This document shows, in pieces, positions 25,768-37,729 of a DNA stretch of 64,000 nucleotides (position 1 is its first letter; each line of letters opens with the position of its first letter). Location of the stretch: NCBI GenBank assembly GCA_000231825.2, contig JH720341.1, positions 201,766 to 265,765 of the forward strand, in the 5' to 3' direction. The stretch is from Tetrahymena elliotti 4EA (taxonomy: Eukaryota > Ciliophora > Oligohymenophorea > Hymenostomatida > Tetrahymenidae). The notes under the pieces are model-generated. The model saw only the letters and a program-made list of their open reading frames with translations. It ran no database searches and was not told where the DNA came from. The translations under genes and the position numbers were made by a program.

Positions 25768-26427
25768 ATGTCAAATAGATATCAATTTTGTTTTAAGAAA
25801 GACTGCTATTGGAATGAAAGTTAAGTTGAGGAGAGACTTAATTTCATAAAAGCATAGAAAGAATAAGGTGTTATTGTAGTAGAAGAAAAACCTTTGTGCT
25901 TATTTTACAAATCCAAGCTTAAATTGACCAAAGATTAAAAGAATAAATGTGCTGAAGAAACTCTTTGTTAAGTTCATTACTTTTAAAAGAAAATAAATGG
26001 AGAAGCTTGCAAAGAATGCTAATAATCACATGATTATGAAAAGATTTAGCCAGAACTAATAAAAATGTATTAAGATAAAAAGAGAGAAATATAGAGTTCA
26101 GATAATAAGAATGAACGTTTGTTTGATTATTTGAATGCATATTTATATCATGAAGCTAAAGAATACTAATAGCAAAAATAGTTGTAATTAATTATATAGC
26201 AAGAAAAGAGTAAAGCAATAGATAATAAAAAGAAAACAGCAGATATTAAAAACAATGCAGATATATTTTCATTAAAATAATGCTATGCAGAGAATTTGCC
26301 AAATGTGTAGATTATAACATAAGATGTTAAAAAGGATCAGTAATATTCTTAAGCAAGTGGATTTGATAAAAAAGTTAGTTATGATAAAGGGATATGCCAA
26401 TTACTTAAAAGATACTAAAATAAATGA
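25768..26427 (+). CDS. Cys-rich, Gln/Lys-rich orphan protein (219 aa)
   Basis: I do not recognise this protein. It is a single open exon from ATG 25768 to TGA 26427 using many TAA/TAG Gln codons. The first 110 residues carry a series of Cys and His: FCFKKDC at the start, a CLF, then KCAEETLCQVHYFQ and EACKECQQSHDYE, giving C-X5-C-X2-H-X9-C-X2-C-X3-H. That spacing suggests a zinc-binding fold, but I cannot match it to a named finger. The rest is charged and Gln-rich, probably helical (DYLNAYLYHEAKEYQQQKQ), with no membrane span or signal peptide. It is divergently placed from the channel gene. A soluble nucleic-acid- or protein-binding role is possible but unproven. Confidence 0.72.
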
Positions 26428-27024
26428 CCTTACATACATAATACCTTTATTTTAAAATTATTATTGTTTTAATCTTCTTTAAATTTTAAAGCTAATTTAT
26501 GAGAGAGTCTTTATGATATTAGATAGACACTAATAAAGCTAAATATTTTCCAATTAAATCAAAAATCTTATTATTCTTATTCAAATACTATTACCCTGTT
26601 AATATATATATTATAAATTAATTTGTGTACATACATGCATATATATATTTTTGAAATATTTTATAAAAATTTTAAAACAATTGCATCATTGTTTTTTTTC
26701 TTTAAGAAAATTACCTAACTTATCAATAAATAAGCAACTTTTTGTGCTTTTTTATAAATTTTAAACCTCATAATCAATATTAAAATAAATTAAATTATTT
26801 TTAAAGTATTTTTGCTAAACATTTTACTTTTATAATACATTCTTAAATTTGAAAAGAAAAAATAATTTCAGTTGAAAACTATCAAAAAAATCACTTCTTA
26901 TATCTATAATTATAATTTCATTTGAAGAAAAGAAACCATTCATTTAATTATTATTTGTTATAAATCAAAAATTAAAACTTTTACTCTAAAAATTTTAAAT
27001 AATTACAATTTCTTAAAAAATAAC
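26428..27024. other. intergenic spacer
   Basis: AT-rich gap of about 600 bp between two plus-strand genes, with TATATATAT near 26600-26650. It presumably holds the promoter of the coiled-coil gene. No exon seen. Confidence 0.55.
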
Positions 27025-28308
27025 ATGAAAAATAGTTAAAAACAGAAAGGGCCAAGTAATTTTGAAACAGTATCTCCTGCAACTAAACTTCTTGAAAAAA
27101 GAAGAAAAATGTATGAGATACATGAAGCCTTTGAAGCTTAAAAGGAAGAGTTTAAAAAGTAGAAAATTTAATTTTATGATTACTGATAATTTGAATTAAA
27201 TTATTCTTCTGTTAAATCAAATAAATAGGCAAGAAGAGGAATTCAAAAGAAAAGAAGATGATTTGAGAGATTAGGATTAAAATATTTAGGCATAACTTAT
27301 CAATTATTGCAAATTTTTACAGGATAATGAAGCTAAAAAAAACAGAGCTGAAAAGAGGTTGTAGGAAGAAACTAAATAGAGAGATTAAAAAGATAAAGAT
27401 ATTAAAGAGGTTTAAGGCTAATATGAAGAATTACAAAATTAATAGTAAAAGCTTGAAGCTAAAGTTTAAGCTTTAAAAAAATATGAGGAATATTTAGATA
27501 GTGTTATCAAGGCCCATAGTGACCAATATTAAGATTTAGCAGAAATTTCTAATAGATATAAAACTTTAAGTACAAGCAATTAAAATCTTTAAAATGAGCA
27601 CAAGTAACTTGAAAAAGAGTAGGAAGAAACTAAGCATCAAATCTAAGTCTTTTAAAAATATAAAAATTAAGAAATTCTTTAGTTAAATAATGACATCAAG
27701 GAGCTCACCAAAAAGCTAGAGGTAATTATAATACTATCTAACTATTACTACTGATTTGAATTACATACTTTATTATTTAATTATGAAAATAGATATTTTA
27801 TTAATAAATTCTTTATTTACATTCAAGGAAAAAAATAATGAGAAAATGCAACTGTAAAGTCTTGTTGAAGATTCAAATAAAAAATCCAGTGATAAAAACT
27901 TAAATTTAGGGAGAATACTTATGGCTGTTGATAATTTATATAACAGATGTATGGAAGGTATGAATAAAATTAAATCTGATTTTGAAGAAAACCAAAGAAA
28001 TATTGGTGAGAAAGCAAATATAAAGGAAAAGAAAACAGAAAAGAAAGTAGAACGTGATAAGAAGAAAACTGGAAAGGATAAATATGATGGTAATGAAGAC
28101 ATAGAAGATAATTATGAAGAGAAGAGTATTTTTAAATTATAAAATTTATCATATTAACTTTGTTTTTAAAATTATAGGTAAAAAGGCTATTTCTAAATTA
28201 AAAATTATTAAGAGCTATATGAGTGACTTTAAAACTATTATTGCAGAATGTAAAAAAGAAAGTGAAGCTGCAAAATATGAAAAATAGGATTAATTTCAAA
28301 AAAAATGA
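27025..28308 (+). CDS. CFAP73/CCDC42: CCDC42/CFAP73-family axonemal coiled-coil protein (351 aa)
   Basis: A DUF4200 coiled-coil protein. In other species this family includes CCDC42 and CFAP73 (MIA2), an axonemal protein of the modifier-of-inner-arms complex, which helps regulate I1 dynein and ciliary beating. The N-terminus has the family entry SPATKLLEKRRKMYE. Nearly all of residues 25-330 is predicted coiled coil, including YEEYLDSVIKAHSDQYQDLA followed by the diagnostic ISNRYKTL. The Lys/Glu-rich C-terminal part ends DQFQKK. Three GT-AG introns (27159-27228, 27722-27827, 28126-28177) are needed; the remainder is 352 codons. The third intron removes a frame break before KKAISKLKIIK. I cannot tell CFAP73 from CCDC42 or CCDC38 by eye. 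Length fits the family (about 310-330 aa) with a slightly extended tail. Confidence 0.87.
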
Positions 28309-29115
28309 AATTTTTTATTAAATTATATATTCTCAAACATTTATTTGTTATGTTTGTTAAAAGATATCTTTTAATAATTACTAATTTTAAATTCATTTAA
28401 CTATTATTATCAGTATACGTGATTATTTTTTTAAAATGTCTTTGATGAATAATTGCATACTTAGTCTTTATATTGATAGTTTTTGACCAATTTAAATCAA
28501 AGTAATTTTTTCTTTGGATAAAAATAAGCATATTGGTGAAAAAATAAAAGATGTTACCATTATCTTTTATTAAAAATATAATATTTATTGATTTGAACAA
28601 AATTCTAAAAAAATTGTTAAACTTTCTAAGAAAAATTAAATTTATTTATTGATATTGTCTAAAATTTTAAAACACTTTTTTCAACTAAAAAATGTTTAAA
28701 AAAATAAATTTCTTTTATTTTTTTTAGATTTGAAAATAAATTAAAATAATATTAATTTTAAGCCAAGAGAATAATAACTTTCTTCAAAGCTTTTTATCTT
28801 GACTAAATTTTAATAAGATTTACAAGATAATACTCTTAATTTTTTTGATGGTTTATTTAATTTGTCTATGGATCTTTTTAAATATTTAAAATTAAAATTA
28901 GATATTTATTATATTTTTGAAATTGCGAATTATTTGTATTTATAATTAATATATCTGATAAAATTTAGTAAGCTAATAATTTATCTAAAGCCTTGCTTTT
29001 AGTTTATAAATATCTTCTAATTCATCAAAAAAATTAAATTTCGCAAAAAAAAACAAATTTTTATAAAGATTTCTAAAATTATAAAAAATACAAATAAGTG
29101 AATAAATCACTCAAA
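28309..29115. other. intergenic spacer
   Basis: About 800 bp of A/T runs between two plus-strand genes. The open frames visible on the minus strand (28397-28600) are short, Ile/Lys/Asn-rich and not convincing. Confidence 0.55.
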
Positions 29116-30119
29116 ATGGATTTCTTTAATTAATTGAACAAAAAGTTAGATGAAGGGTGGAAGTTAACTGATTCTAATTGCCCTTTATGCAAAGCTTCCA
29201 TCATTTACAATCCCAAAGATAAATCTCTTTTCTGTATCAAGTGTGATAAGCCTTGCAAAATGGAAGGAGAAATTATTGATAGCTTTGATGATTAATTGAA
29301 TTCTAAAAAAGATTCTTAAGCTACAAATAATAAAAAACAATAAGATGATAATGAAGATTCTGATTTTGATGAGTATGAATTTAAATGGAATATGAATAAA
29401 AACGCCCCTCCTACTCGTACTGATGAAATATCTAAACTACTTTCTTAAAAATTACTTTAAGGATATGCTATGTTGTAAGAATGCTGTGCTGGTAAAATTA
29501 TTTCTTATTTATTTTATTTTATATTAGCTTTATTCTATAATGGATATTTTTAAATAAAAATTTTAGTTTTATAAAATTAAATCAACATTTTTTAACAAAA
29601 GTTTGCTTAGCCCCTATAATGAAAAGCAAATCAGGTCAATATACTTGCGTAGGATGTAAATGGGTAAAGACAAAAAAACAATTTGATGAAATAGTTTAAG
29701 GATAGTTAGATGGAGATTAAAACCAAGAATAGCCTAAGTAATAGAATTAGCAAATAAACTAATAATAACAATAATAATAGCAACAAAGTAAACCTCAGGA
29801 AGTTAGATAATAAACTTCTCTCCCACTAAATTAAAAAGTAGAACAAATACCTTAATAAGTATAAGCTTTTCAACCAATTTAAGTAAAATATTAACTAATA
29901 TTATTCAATTTATAAATATTTTTATCAAAAAAAAAGGACTCTGGTGAAAAATAGAAATTCTACAACACACTACAAAGAATTTTAAATAAAACTGCAGATT
30001 TTTATGAAAAATAGATAGATTTGTATACTCAATAAGGTCAAATAGCTGTTGTTGATAATATTATCAAGACATCTCTTAAAGAACTTATTGAAACTCAAAA
30101 ACAATTAGAAAAATAATGA
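29116..30119 (+). CDS. ZNRD2: ZNRD2-like protein with two zinc ribbons (about 280-297 aa)
   Basis: Homologue of ZNRD2/SSSCA1 (autoantigen p27 family), a small zinc-ribbon protein known in animals. Two copies of the ribbon are visible. The first, near residues 5-50, has GWKLTDSNCPLCKASI and a second CIKCDKPC. The second, near 115-160, has LLSQKLLQGYAMLQECCAVC and CVGCKWVKTK, and matches the family consensus best. Between them lies an acidic Asp/Asn linker; after them a Gln run and a helical C-terminal region ending KELIETQKQLEKQ. Intron 29492-29601 (110 nt) splits the second ribbon and is required: it joins ECCA to VCLAP. A 54-nt GT-AG segment at 29892-29945 may also be an intron; being a multiple of three it does not change frame, so length is uncertain. 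Animal ZNRD2 has one ribbon; two is notable. Confidence 0.82.
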
Positions 30120-30290
30120 AAGAATATTATTAATTATTTAAAGGTTTTATAATTCATAAAGTAAATAGCAATTTATAATTGTATTTTTGCTAGTCTTCTT
30201 ACAAAATATCAAAAGTTAATTTTAACTGTTTAATATATAATTGAAATCTATCTTTTACTTGTAAATACTAATTCATAATAAAATTAGATG

Positions 30291-30800
30291 AGTTAGCACA
30301 ACAATAAACTCTTTATTAATATATAAAAATTTCATTCTTGATGATTAGACCTAGAAAAAATATTTAAAATAAAATTATTAATCTAAATCAATATTTATTT
30401 TTATTGATACCTTTGACCTCAATACATATTTTAAGTTTTCTTATGAAGCATGGTTTATTAATCCTTAAGATGAAAAAGTTATTACTTTATATTGTATTGA
30501 ATATATCTTTGAGTTGAAAAAATTTTTATTTTTTTAAGAAACTCTTAAATCAAATTTTATCAAAAATAATCAGATTTCTTTTAATTTTATAAAAAATTTA
30601 GAATATATTAAGCCTAATAGAATATAAAGTACCACAGTCTCTTAATTATTCAATAACTAAAGTTTACGTGGAAATAGATTATTGATTGATAAGTAAACTC
30701 TTCAGATAAATGTAAAAGTTAAAGGTATGAGTGAATCACAAAAACTCAACTTAATTATTTTTAGAAGGTAAATGACATAGAATATTAATTATAAACTGGT
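30291..30800 (+). CDS. possible exon of an unidentified gene, convergent with YKT6
   Basis: A frame free of TGA runs from about 30291 to 31074 on the plus strand, overlapping the antisense of the YKT6 3' exon. Its first 165 codons read like protein, for example IFIFIDTFDLNTYFKFSYEA, DEKVITLYCIEYIFELKK and LLIDKQTLQINVKVKG. No ATG lies near the beginning (the first in frame is near 30727), so an upstream exon would be needed; ATG 30288 is in another frame. With a single stop codon and this base composition, long open frames occur by chance, so I keep it as a candidate only. Confidence 0.25.
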
Positions 30801-30910
30801 ATAATTACTTTAATATAATTTAGCAATATTTCTTATAATTTTGCATTATCTATCTATAATTATAAAAGACCAACCAACCATTCAGTTAACTCACAAATTT
30901 CAAAACAAAA

Positions 30911-31775
30911 TCATATCAAATTACAGCAACGTGAATTTAACTTTTTAGATTTTTTATAAAAATCAACACTAACGCTTCCCATATCTTTACTTTTTGCCAT
31001 TAATTCTTCTAACTTTTCACCTTTTCTAAGCAGCTATTATAATTAAGAGCAAGTTAACAAAATTGTTATTTTGAATTTTGTATTTTTAAAAGGAGATTAA
31101 ATATTTACATCGCCCATAATTTTATGAGTTATATCTTGAACTTCTTTTAAATTACTTTCAAGTTAAGCTAACTTATCAGCTTTCTTATAATCTTAATAAT
31201 CTTTGATCATTACTTCCAGTCTTTCAAATTTTAGATTTGCATCAGCTATTAATATTATTATTGAAATATTTTTTAAATAACATAAAATTTTAAAAATAAA
31301 AATGCTAATAACCTTTTATTTCTCCAATTTATTAGGCAGTAAATAACTTGAAAAATTCTGAAAATACTTCTCTTATAATAACAAAGGGAGTCTTCTAAGG
31401 ATATTCTTCATCACATACTATAACTACAGCTATATCATTAGATACTGCAACATAAGCCATAGCTTTAGCATCCTCTAATTATACTGCTGTTCTCTCACCT
31501 TTTTAAACACGACTTTTATTATAAATTTAGTTTAAGCACTCATTTAATTACTAAGTTTATTTTATATTACGCAGTCATAGTTCTTACACCAAAAGTTAAA
31601 GTTTCTTTAAAAAATGGACGCTAATACCAACTAATTTAATAATACATTTTTAATAATTTAGGTTGCTGACTATTATGAACAAATTTTACCTAATAAACCC
31701 TAATTCATAAGCTGAAGACAAAAATATAGGATTTTCAGGATCCCATTTTAATACATGCATAGAAATCAATCTCAT
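30911..31775 (-). CDS. YKT6: YKT6, prenylated R-SNARE (201 aa)
   Basis: YKT6 is an R-SNARE with an N-terminal longin domain and a lipid-modified C-terminus, acting in Golgi, endosome and autophagosome membrane fusion. Five exons give the whole protein. It starts MRLISMHVLKWDPENPIFL, has longin blocks AYVAVSNDIAVVIVCDEEYP and QKTPFVIIREVFSEFF, then a SNARE motif from about 140 to 190 (LKEVQDITHKIMGDLL, GEKLEELMAKS, DFYKKSKKLN). It ends CCNLI: the last four residues are a CAAX box for farnesylation and the preceding Cys is the usual palmitoylation site. Introns are 31631-31689, 31513-31570, 31246-31312 and 31034-31108; they leave 202 codons, matching the family length of about 198. The ionic-layer region reads LLRKGEK where other YKT6 have LLxRGEK, so Arg is shifted one place and Lys fills its slot. 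Convergent with the ZNRD2-like gene. Confidence 0.95.
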
Positions 31776-32899
31776 TCTCCTTATTATCTTTTATGTAAAG
31801 CTTTTATATATTTATATTCCTTTAATTTAACAAATATTTACAATTAAATATTATTTGTTTTATCTATTTTTTGATTCCTAAAACCTTCAAAGAACAATCA
31901 ATTAAAATATAGACAACAAACAATTCTGTTTAACAATATTTTAAAAAAATATGGGCCCAAGCGATCAAATTTTTTTCATTAATTCTCAATAAGTTCTATT
32001 TCAATTAAATAAAAGGACTATAATATTTTTTTTGTTTTTTCAAAGAAAGTATTTAGAATTTTAATATTCTCTTCTACTTTTAAAAGTTTATCATTCATTC
32101 AGTTCATAATAATTTATTAAATTTCTTAAAAAAGAGTTGATACTATAAACTAAAGTAGAGTTAAAGAAATGTTTATTCAATATAAATATTCTTAACTTAA
32201 GTTTATATCTTAAAAATTTATTTTAGCAAAACTTATTCAATTATTTCAACTTAAATTTATTCTTTTAAAAGACTTTAAACTTAATTTATTTCTAAATTCA
32301 TGAATAATATGAATTATGATTTAGAATATTAATGATAATTTTACTTCTAAAAGTGAAATAATTTAACTTTATATAAAATTAAGAAAATAAATAAAATTAA
32401 AATTATTTTTTTTTGTAAGTATATTAGTTTTTTAAATTATAAAATTTTATTTGAAAAAAAATATTTTTTTCACATTTTTTTATGAATTAAATAAATTATT
32501 ATTTTTATAATAAATCTAATTTTTCAATCATGATTAACGCAAATGTTTTAAGATTAATAATCTGGTATAAAAATGGTCATCTTTTTGCAAATAGTGCTTA
32601 ATTTTGGGTAATTTGATGAATTACTCAAGTTCCTTAAAATGATTAAAGAGTTTGTAAAGTGTGTTTATTTTGCTGAATTAATATTTTTAGGTTCATGAAT
32701 AGTCAAAAGTATACATAATTCAGTATTTTTTATCAAATTGCTTAAATGATTAAATTTATGACTATTCCAAACACACAATATTGAAAAAAATTTATTATTG
32801 ATATCTATTTTTATCTAGATTATGTAAAAGAAAATAATATAAACAATTTAATAATACTTTTCAATAAGATACAGTTAAAATTAGAAAAATATAAATGAT
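31776..32899. other. gene-free spacer upstream of YKT6
   Basis: AT-rich DNA of about 1.1 kb, presumably containing the YKT6 promoter near 31776-31900. No other structured element or exon was recognised. Confidence 0.55.
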
Positions 32900-33726
32900 A
32901 TGAAATAATATGAAAAATAGGAGAAAAGGAATAATGTAAGAAATAATTTATCATTAAATATCTTGTGAATTTAATATGTTTTCATCTTATTTTTCTAAAT
33001 CAAGAAATATTTTATGATTTTATATTATTGTGGATTAAATTTAAGGAGATTCAGAAGAATTAGATTATTATTAAGTTGATTATGTTTCCAGTAAATTTAG
33101 ATTTTTATTGTTATATTTTTCAACTATTTTTTTTAGATGAAAAACAAATTTTTAGATTAATATCAATATCAGTTACAGAAGGCATATCAATTGGCCTCCA
33201 TAAATAAATGTTATTTTCATAGCACTTTCAAATATATCTGAAGAATTTTTTAATTCATAAACCAAAAATTAGACAAGCAAACAGAAACCAGTAATTAATA
33301 TGAGATAATTATTGAGGTTTTGGTCTTGGATTAAATATAAGTTTATTTATTTAAGAATATCTGTGTCACTTTTATTTTTTTCATTTATTTATTTTGTAAC
33401 AGGTAATAATAGCCCATCTAGGTTTTTCAAATGATAATCTAATTTGTTAATTTATTAGATCAAGAATAGGCTGTATATCGAAAAATAAAAGATATTGAGA
33501 GTAATGTTTAATAAATAAACATTTCTGTCCTAGCATATAAATATATTGCTGATAAAAATCCCATAGAAATTACACCCCAAGCTAAGAGCAAAAAGTAATA
33601 TTTATAAAGAAGTCTCCTTTATTCTATTTTTAAGTTTATTGTGCACTTAGATAGGATCAGTGTCATCTTTTTGAAATAAAAAGTAGATCATATTATTTTG
33701 GATATTTTTTTTATACTATATTTTTT
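32900..33726 (+). CDS. possible small multi-exon gene, unresolved
   Basis: Short islands here look protein-like and less repetitive than the surroundings. ATG 32900 opens MKQYEKQEKRNN before a GTAAG donor-like site. A TTTTTTTTAG acceptor at about 33137 precedes MKNKFLDQYQYQLQKAYQLA. A TTTATTAG acceptor near 33454 precedes DQEQAVYRKIKDIESNVQQ and continues to a TGA at about 33743. I could not join the pieces into one frame, nor match them to a family. The islands suggest a small helical protein; equally this could be a decayed gene. Exon limits are guesses. Confidence 0.3.
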
Positions 33727-34140
33727 AATAAATAATTATTTATGAGATTTATCAAATATCTCTCTATTTCTAATAGGTTTCATCTATTTATTAAAATTTG
33801 TTTCTATTTTCTGAGCCAAATCAAACAATAATTTACTATTTCTTAATGATTAATTTGGTTAAAATAATAATCTATTAAAATAAATTAAAATTTACATCAA
33901 TAAATATTATTAACCATATGTCTTTTTCATTCTCGAACCACAAAATAAATACTCCAATATTTATCAACTCTATAAAAAGTTATTAAAATATAATCACACC
34001 TAAACGATTTTTTTTCTCTAATTCAAATTTAACGAAGATTATAAAATATAAAATATTTTCAATTAAAGACTAAATTTTATTTAGATCTATTTAAAAAATC
34101 AGTATTACTAATAAAAGTAATAAAAAATAATGTAAATTGA

Positions 34141-34252
34141 AAATTAAAATCTAATTGGGGATTTTTGTTTTATTTTAAAAAGAAATAAAATAATAATTTA
34201 TGGTAGCAGATAAAAGATATTGATCATAAAAATTTTTAATAAAAAAACTTAT
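34141..34252 (+). repeat. imperfect direct repeat, copy 1
   Basis: A roughly 110-bp unit beginning aaattaaaatctaatt and ending near ttaataaaaaaactt, repeated about 200 bp further on with point changes and small indels. Confidence 0.6.
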
Positions 34253-34342
34253 TTAAAGAATTAGTGAATACAAAATATTTTTTAAAAAAACAAAGTAAGA
34301 GAAGAATAGATTTAGCAAGCAATAATTGAGATTATAGTATTT

Positions 34343-34464
34343 AAATCAAAATCTAATTAAGATTGTGGCTTTATTTTTAAAAAGAAAATATTAATTTAGT
34401 TTACTGAAAATATGGGTAAAAGATAAAAAATTGATGATCAAAATTTCTAATAAAAAAAACTACT
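34343..34464 (+). repeat. imperfect direct repeat, copy 2
   Basis: Second copy of the unit at 34141-34252. Shared blocks are aaaatctaatt, ttattttaaaaagaaa, gataaaa and the run ending in taataaaaaaa; the spacing between blocks is kept. Confidence 0.6.
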
Positions 34465-37400
34465 TGATTCAATTTTGTAATTTTGTGATTGAAATATAAA
34501 TTATTATTTAAAAAACATGTTGACATTTACAAAATTATTCAGTAAATCAATGAATTTTATTAGTAATTAGAAAATTGCTAATAAATTAAATTTGTATTAA
34601 TTAATTAGTAATATTGCTTATTTCTTATTTATTTTTTTATTTTATTTTTAGCAGATGCAGACAGACTAATTATGCTCTGAAGAAAAAAGAAATATCAATT
34701 TTTTTGTTTTTTAAATTGATATTTTAATTTAAGATGATTGGTTGAGTATATTATTAAGTGGTAAGTTGTTTCGAGAATTTTCAGATAAACAACAAGGAGA
34801 ATAAGAGTCCTCAAAATTTAATTAGATTTTCAATTATTTTGAGGTAAGTTATTTTTTTGGAAAATTCAGCCTTGTGCTTTGTAATTTTTTGTAATTTGAA
34901 GACATCATCAGAAAAATATTTGATTTCTACACAAAGGACATGTTTTGTTGCTTTAAAGCCAATTATCAATGCATTCTTAATGATAGTAGTGCTAACATTC
35001 AGTTATGATTGAAACAGATTATCCTTTTTATAAACTATCAAGGCAAATTGCACACTATTAATTTATTATTTAATTCATACTTAATTATGACTTAGAAGCT
35101 AAGTTTTAATTGTTACAATTATCAGCTTAATTAATATGCATTTCTTATTTACGAAAAATATTAAAAAACTTAGATTTAATTTCACTCAATATCTTGATAT
35201 CATCTAACCTGTTTAAAATTTATCTAATGATGTAAATAATTAATTTTAAAACATTTTAAAGCATCACTAATAGATGCCCAAAAAATGAAAATATTATTAT
35301 TAACTAGTGTTAGCTTTCTAAATATCCATCATTAAAAAAGAATAGAAAGGAAGACATTATTACAAACCCAATTAGATAGAAATAAACATTTCTTTTTTAA
35401 ATATCTTTTTAGACTGAGATTATTGAGCTAGTTTCTATAGCTTAATTGGAAGGTTTCTGAATAATCAATATATGTATTGGTTTTATATCAACAATTTCTT
35501 TTTATTTATGTTATATAAAAGAATATTCGAATATGGAGTAACCAATGTAAATTATAAAGAATGCAATATTAGTAAAGATAATATTCATTTAAAATGTATG
35601 TTCATCTCTTCCAGATATTTTTTGAAGAACAATAAGGGTAAAATTACTTATCAGAGAAACATAACATGAACTTATTTTAATTATTACTTCAGTCAAAATA
35701 CTATCTACTTTTTCTATCTATTAAGCCCTTTGTAAGTATGTATCATGCATTGTGTTAAATTTATCTTAGAATAAATAAAATATTTGTTTATTGGTTTTTT
35801 GGTTTTGATTTTAGTTTATGTTATCTTATTTTAAGAATGCTTTTCCTTTATATTTTCGAGATAACTTAGGAATTTATTTTTTTTAATTATATTTAGATTA
35901 TATTTTTTTTTAATTTTTAAAACAGTATGCTTATTATTTTGATTAGCTTTGCAAATAATTAAGATCATTTCAGTATTACCAAAAATCAAATCTTAATCAT
36001 CTTATTGTAATCATTTTTTTCTAAATTAAATTACTTAATTCAAACTAGGATAAAGCAAATACCTTACTTTGATTTAAAAATAATTTACTTGAGTTTTTAG
36101 CAGGGATTACATTTGATATCTTTTTATTATATATTAATTTTCTAAGATCTTCAGAGAAAACTGAAAAGTACAATAATTTAAATTAGTTCGTTAAATAATA
36201 ACAAAAAAGTGATAAAAAATATATTTATCTAATGTAATGTAAGAATTTATGATAATTAAGAAATATTGGTAAAATTGATTGATTTATCTATCACACAATT
36301 AAAAATAAGTAAATTTTAATTACAATAAAAGAATTTTTGTGTAATTAAATTTACAGCTAAGAAAAATCATTATTTTTTCAGATATTCCAAAGAAAAAATA
36401 GATTTTAAAAAGCCAGTAGCTTCAAAAGTATTAGGCTTTGAATTATTGTCTTATTTTTTTGATGGTAATATTTAAAAGTTAATTAATCTTACATGAAAAA
36501 TAAAGCTATTTATAGAAAACTTTACATAGTAATTACAGAGTATTTATGGAGAAAAAAATATTAAAATTAATACAAACTACTTTTTATAAAATTTAAATCA
36601 ATAAAAAAGAAATTTTAATCCAATGTAAGAGATAAGCCATCAAAAGTATAAGCTTTATTTATTTATTTTTTGAAGTATTTCTATTTGGAAGTTGAAAAAG
36701 CAATGCTTAAGAATTTAGAGATGAAATATGTTACTTAGGATATCACAAATATATATAATTCACTTTGACTTTAATTTATTTTGAGTGACTGAGTGAGTGA
36801 ATTTGAGAAGAAGTTTTTATATTATGTTTGTTAATTTGTTCTATAAGAATCAAAAATCTTTAATACACCTCTCCTTTATTTACAAGCTAACTATTAGAAT
36901 AATTATGTAGATTGTAAGACTAATTCTTTAAAAGAATATTCTTAATACTGCTTAATATATACCATTAATTTAACTTCTAAGTTTACTTTTGATTTTGTCA
37001 ATGTAGTTTATTCAATAAAATCTGTAATTGTTTGAATCAAAAAAAAAATGCCAAAAGAAACAATAATTTGGATGTAAGTTCAAATTTAGGTAAATATTCA
37101 TATTTGAACAAAGTTTTTAATTTTTATTTGTGATATCATAAACTTTCTAACAAATGCCATCTTTTTACTATTTCCAAAAAACTGTGAGTGTGAATTTTGT
37201 TTAAAAAAATATAACCTCTAAAATAATAAGATTTTTCATTTTTTTAAAAACATTTATTATAAAATTTGTGGAATAAAGTAAAAGAATGGCTTTTATTGAA
37301 AATTTTGATATATAGTAATTTATTTGCTGAAATTTCCGGAAATTAAATACCAGTTTATTTTGAGGTAATAGCTTCGAATAGCTCTAGAAAATTGAAAATT

Positions 37401-37729
37401 CCTTTTGGCGTTATATGCTCTAAAAAAGGAATTCAAAATATAGAAAATATCTTTTTCAGTTTAATAAGATCAAAATTTATTTACTCTTGATTTAAAAATT
37501 TTTTTTAATGGAGTGATATTATTCAATTATTCGTGTTTTAATAGGCACTTACATATCTAATTTTCATCCAGTATATCCTCTAGATTAATGATTAATTAAA
37601 AAAAATAATCTAAAAATATTGGAACCATACAATTACTATATCTTCAAGTTTTATGATGAGCAAATTTTTAGTAATTAATTGCAAAAAAATTGAAGTAACA
37701 TAAAAATACAATTAATGATAAATTTATTT

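Larger units (their letters stand above)
33744..37729. other. 4 kb gene-poor region
   Basis: The longest stretch without a supportable gene. It is very AT-rich, with a pair of imperfect direct repeats at 34141-34464 and scattered short open frames (for example plus strand 35472-35669) whose translations are Asn/Lys/Ile-rich with no family features. A tRNA-A-box-like string at about 35434 has no matching B box. Confidence 0.55.

Noticed and set aside
27773..28102. 109-codon minus-strand open frame, Ser/Phe-rich
   Set aside because: Antisense shadow of the Lys/Glu-rich exon of the coiled-coil gene.
35430..35475. tRNA-A-box-like string tagcttaattgg
   Set aside because: No GGTTCRANTCC B box or acceptor-stem pairing follows within tRNA distance; no cloverleaf can be folded.
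35472..35669. 65-codon plus-strand open frame in the gene-poor region
   Set aside because: No family resemblance, no splice partners and length within chance expectation for a genome with one stop codon.
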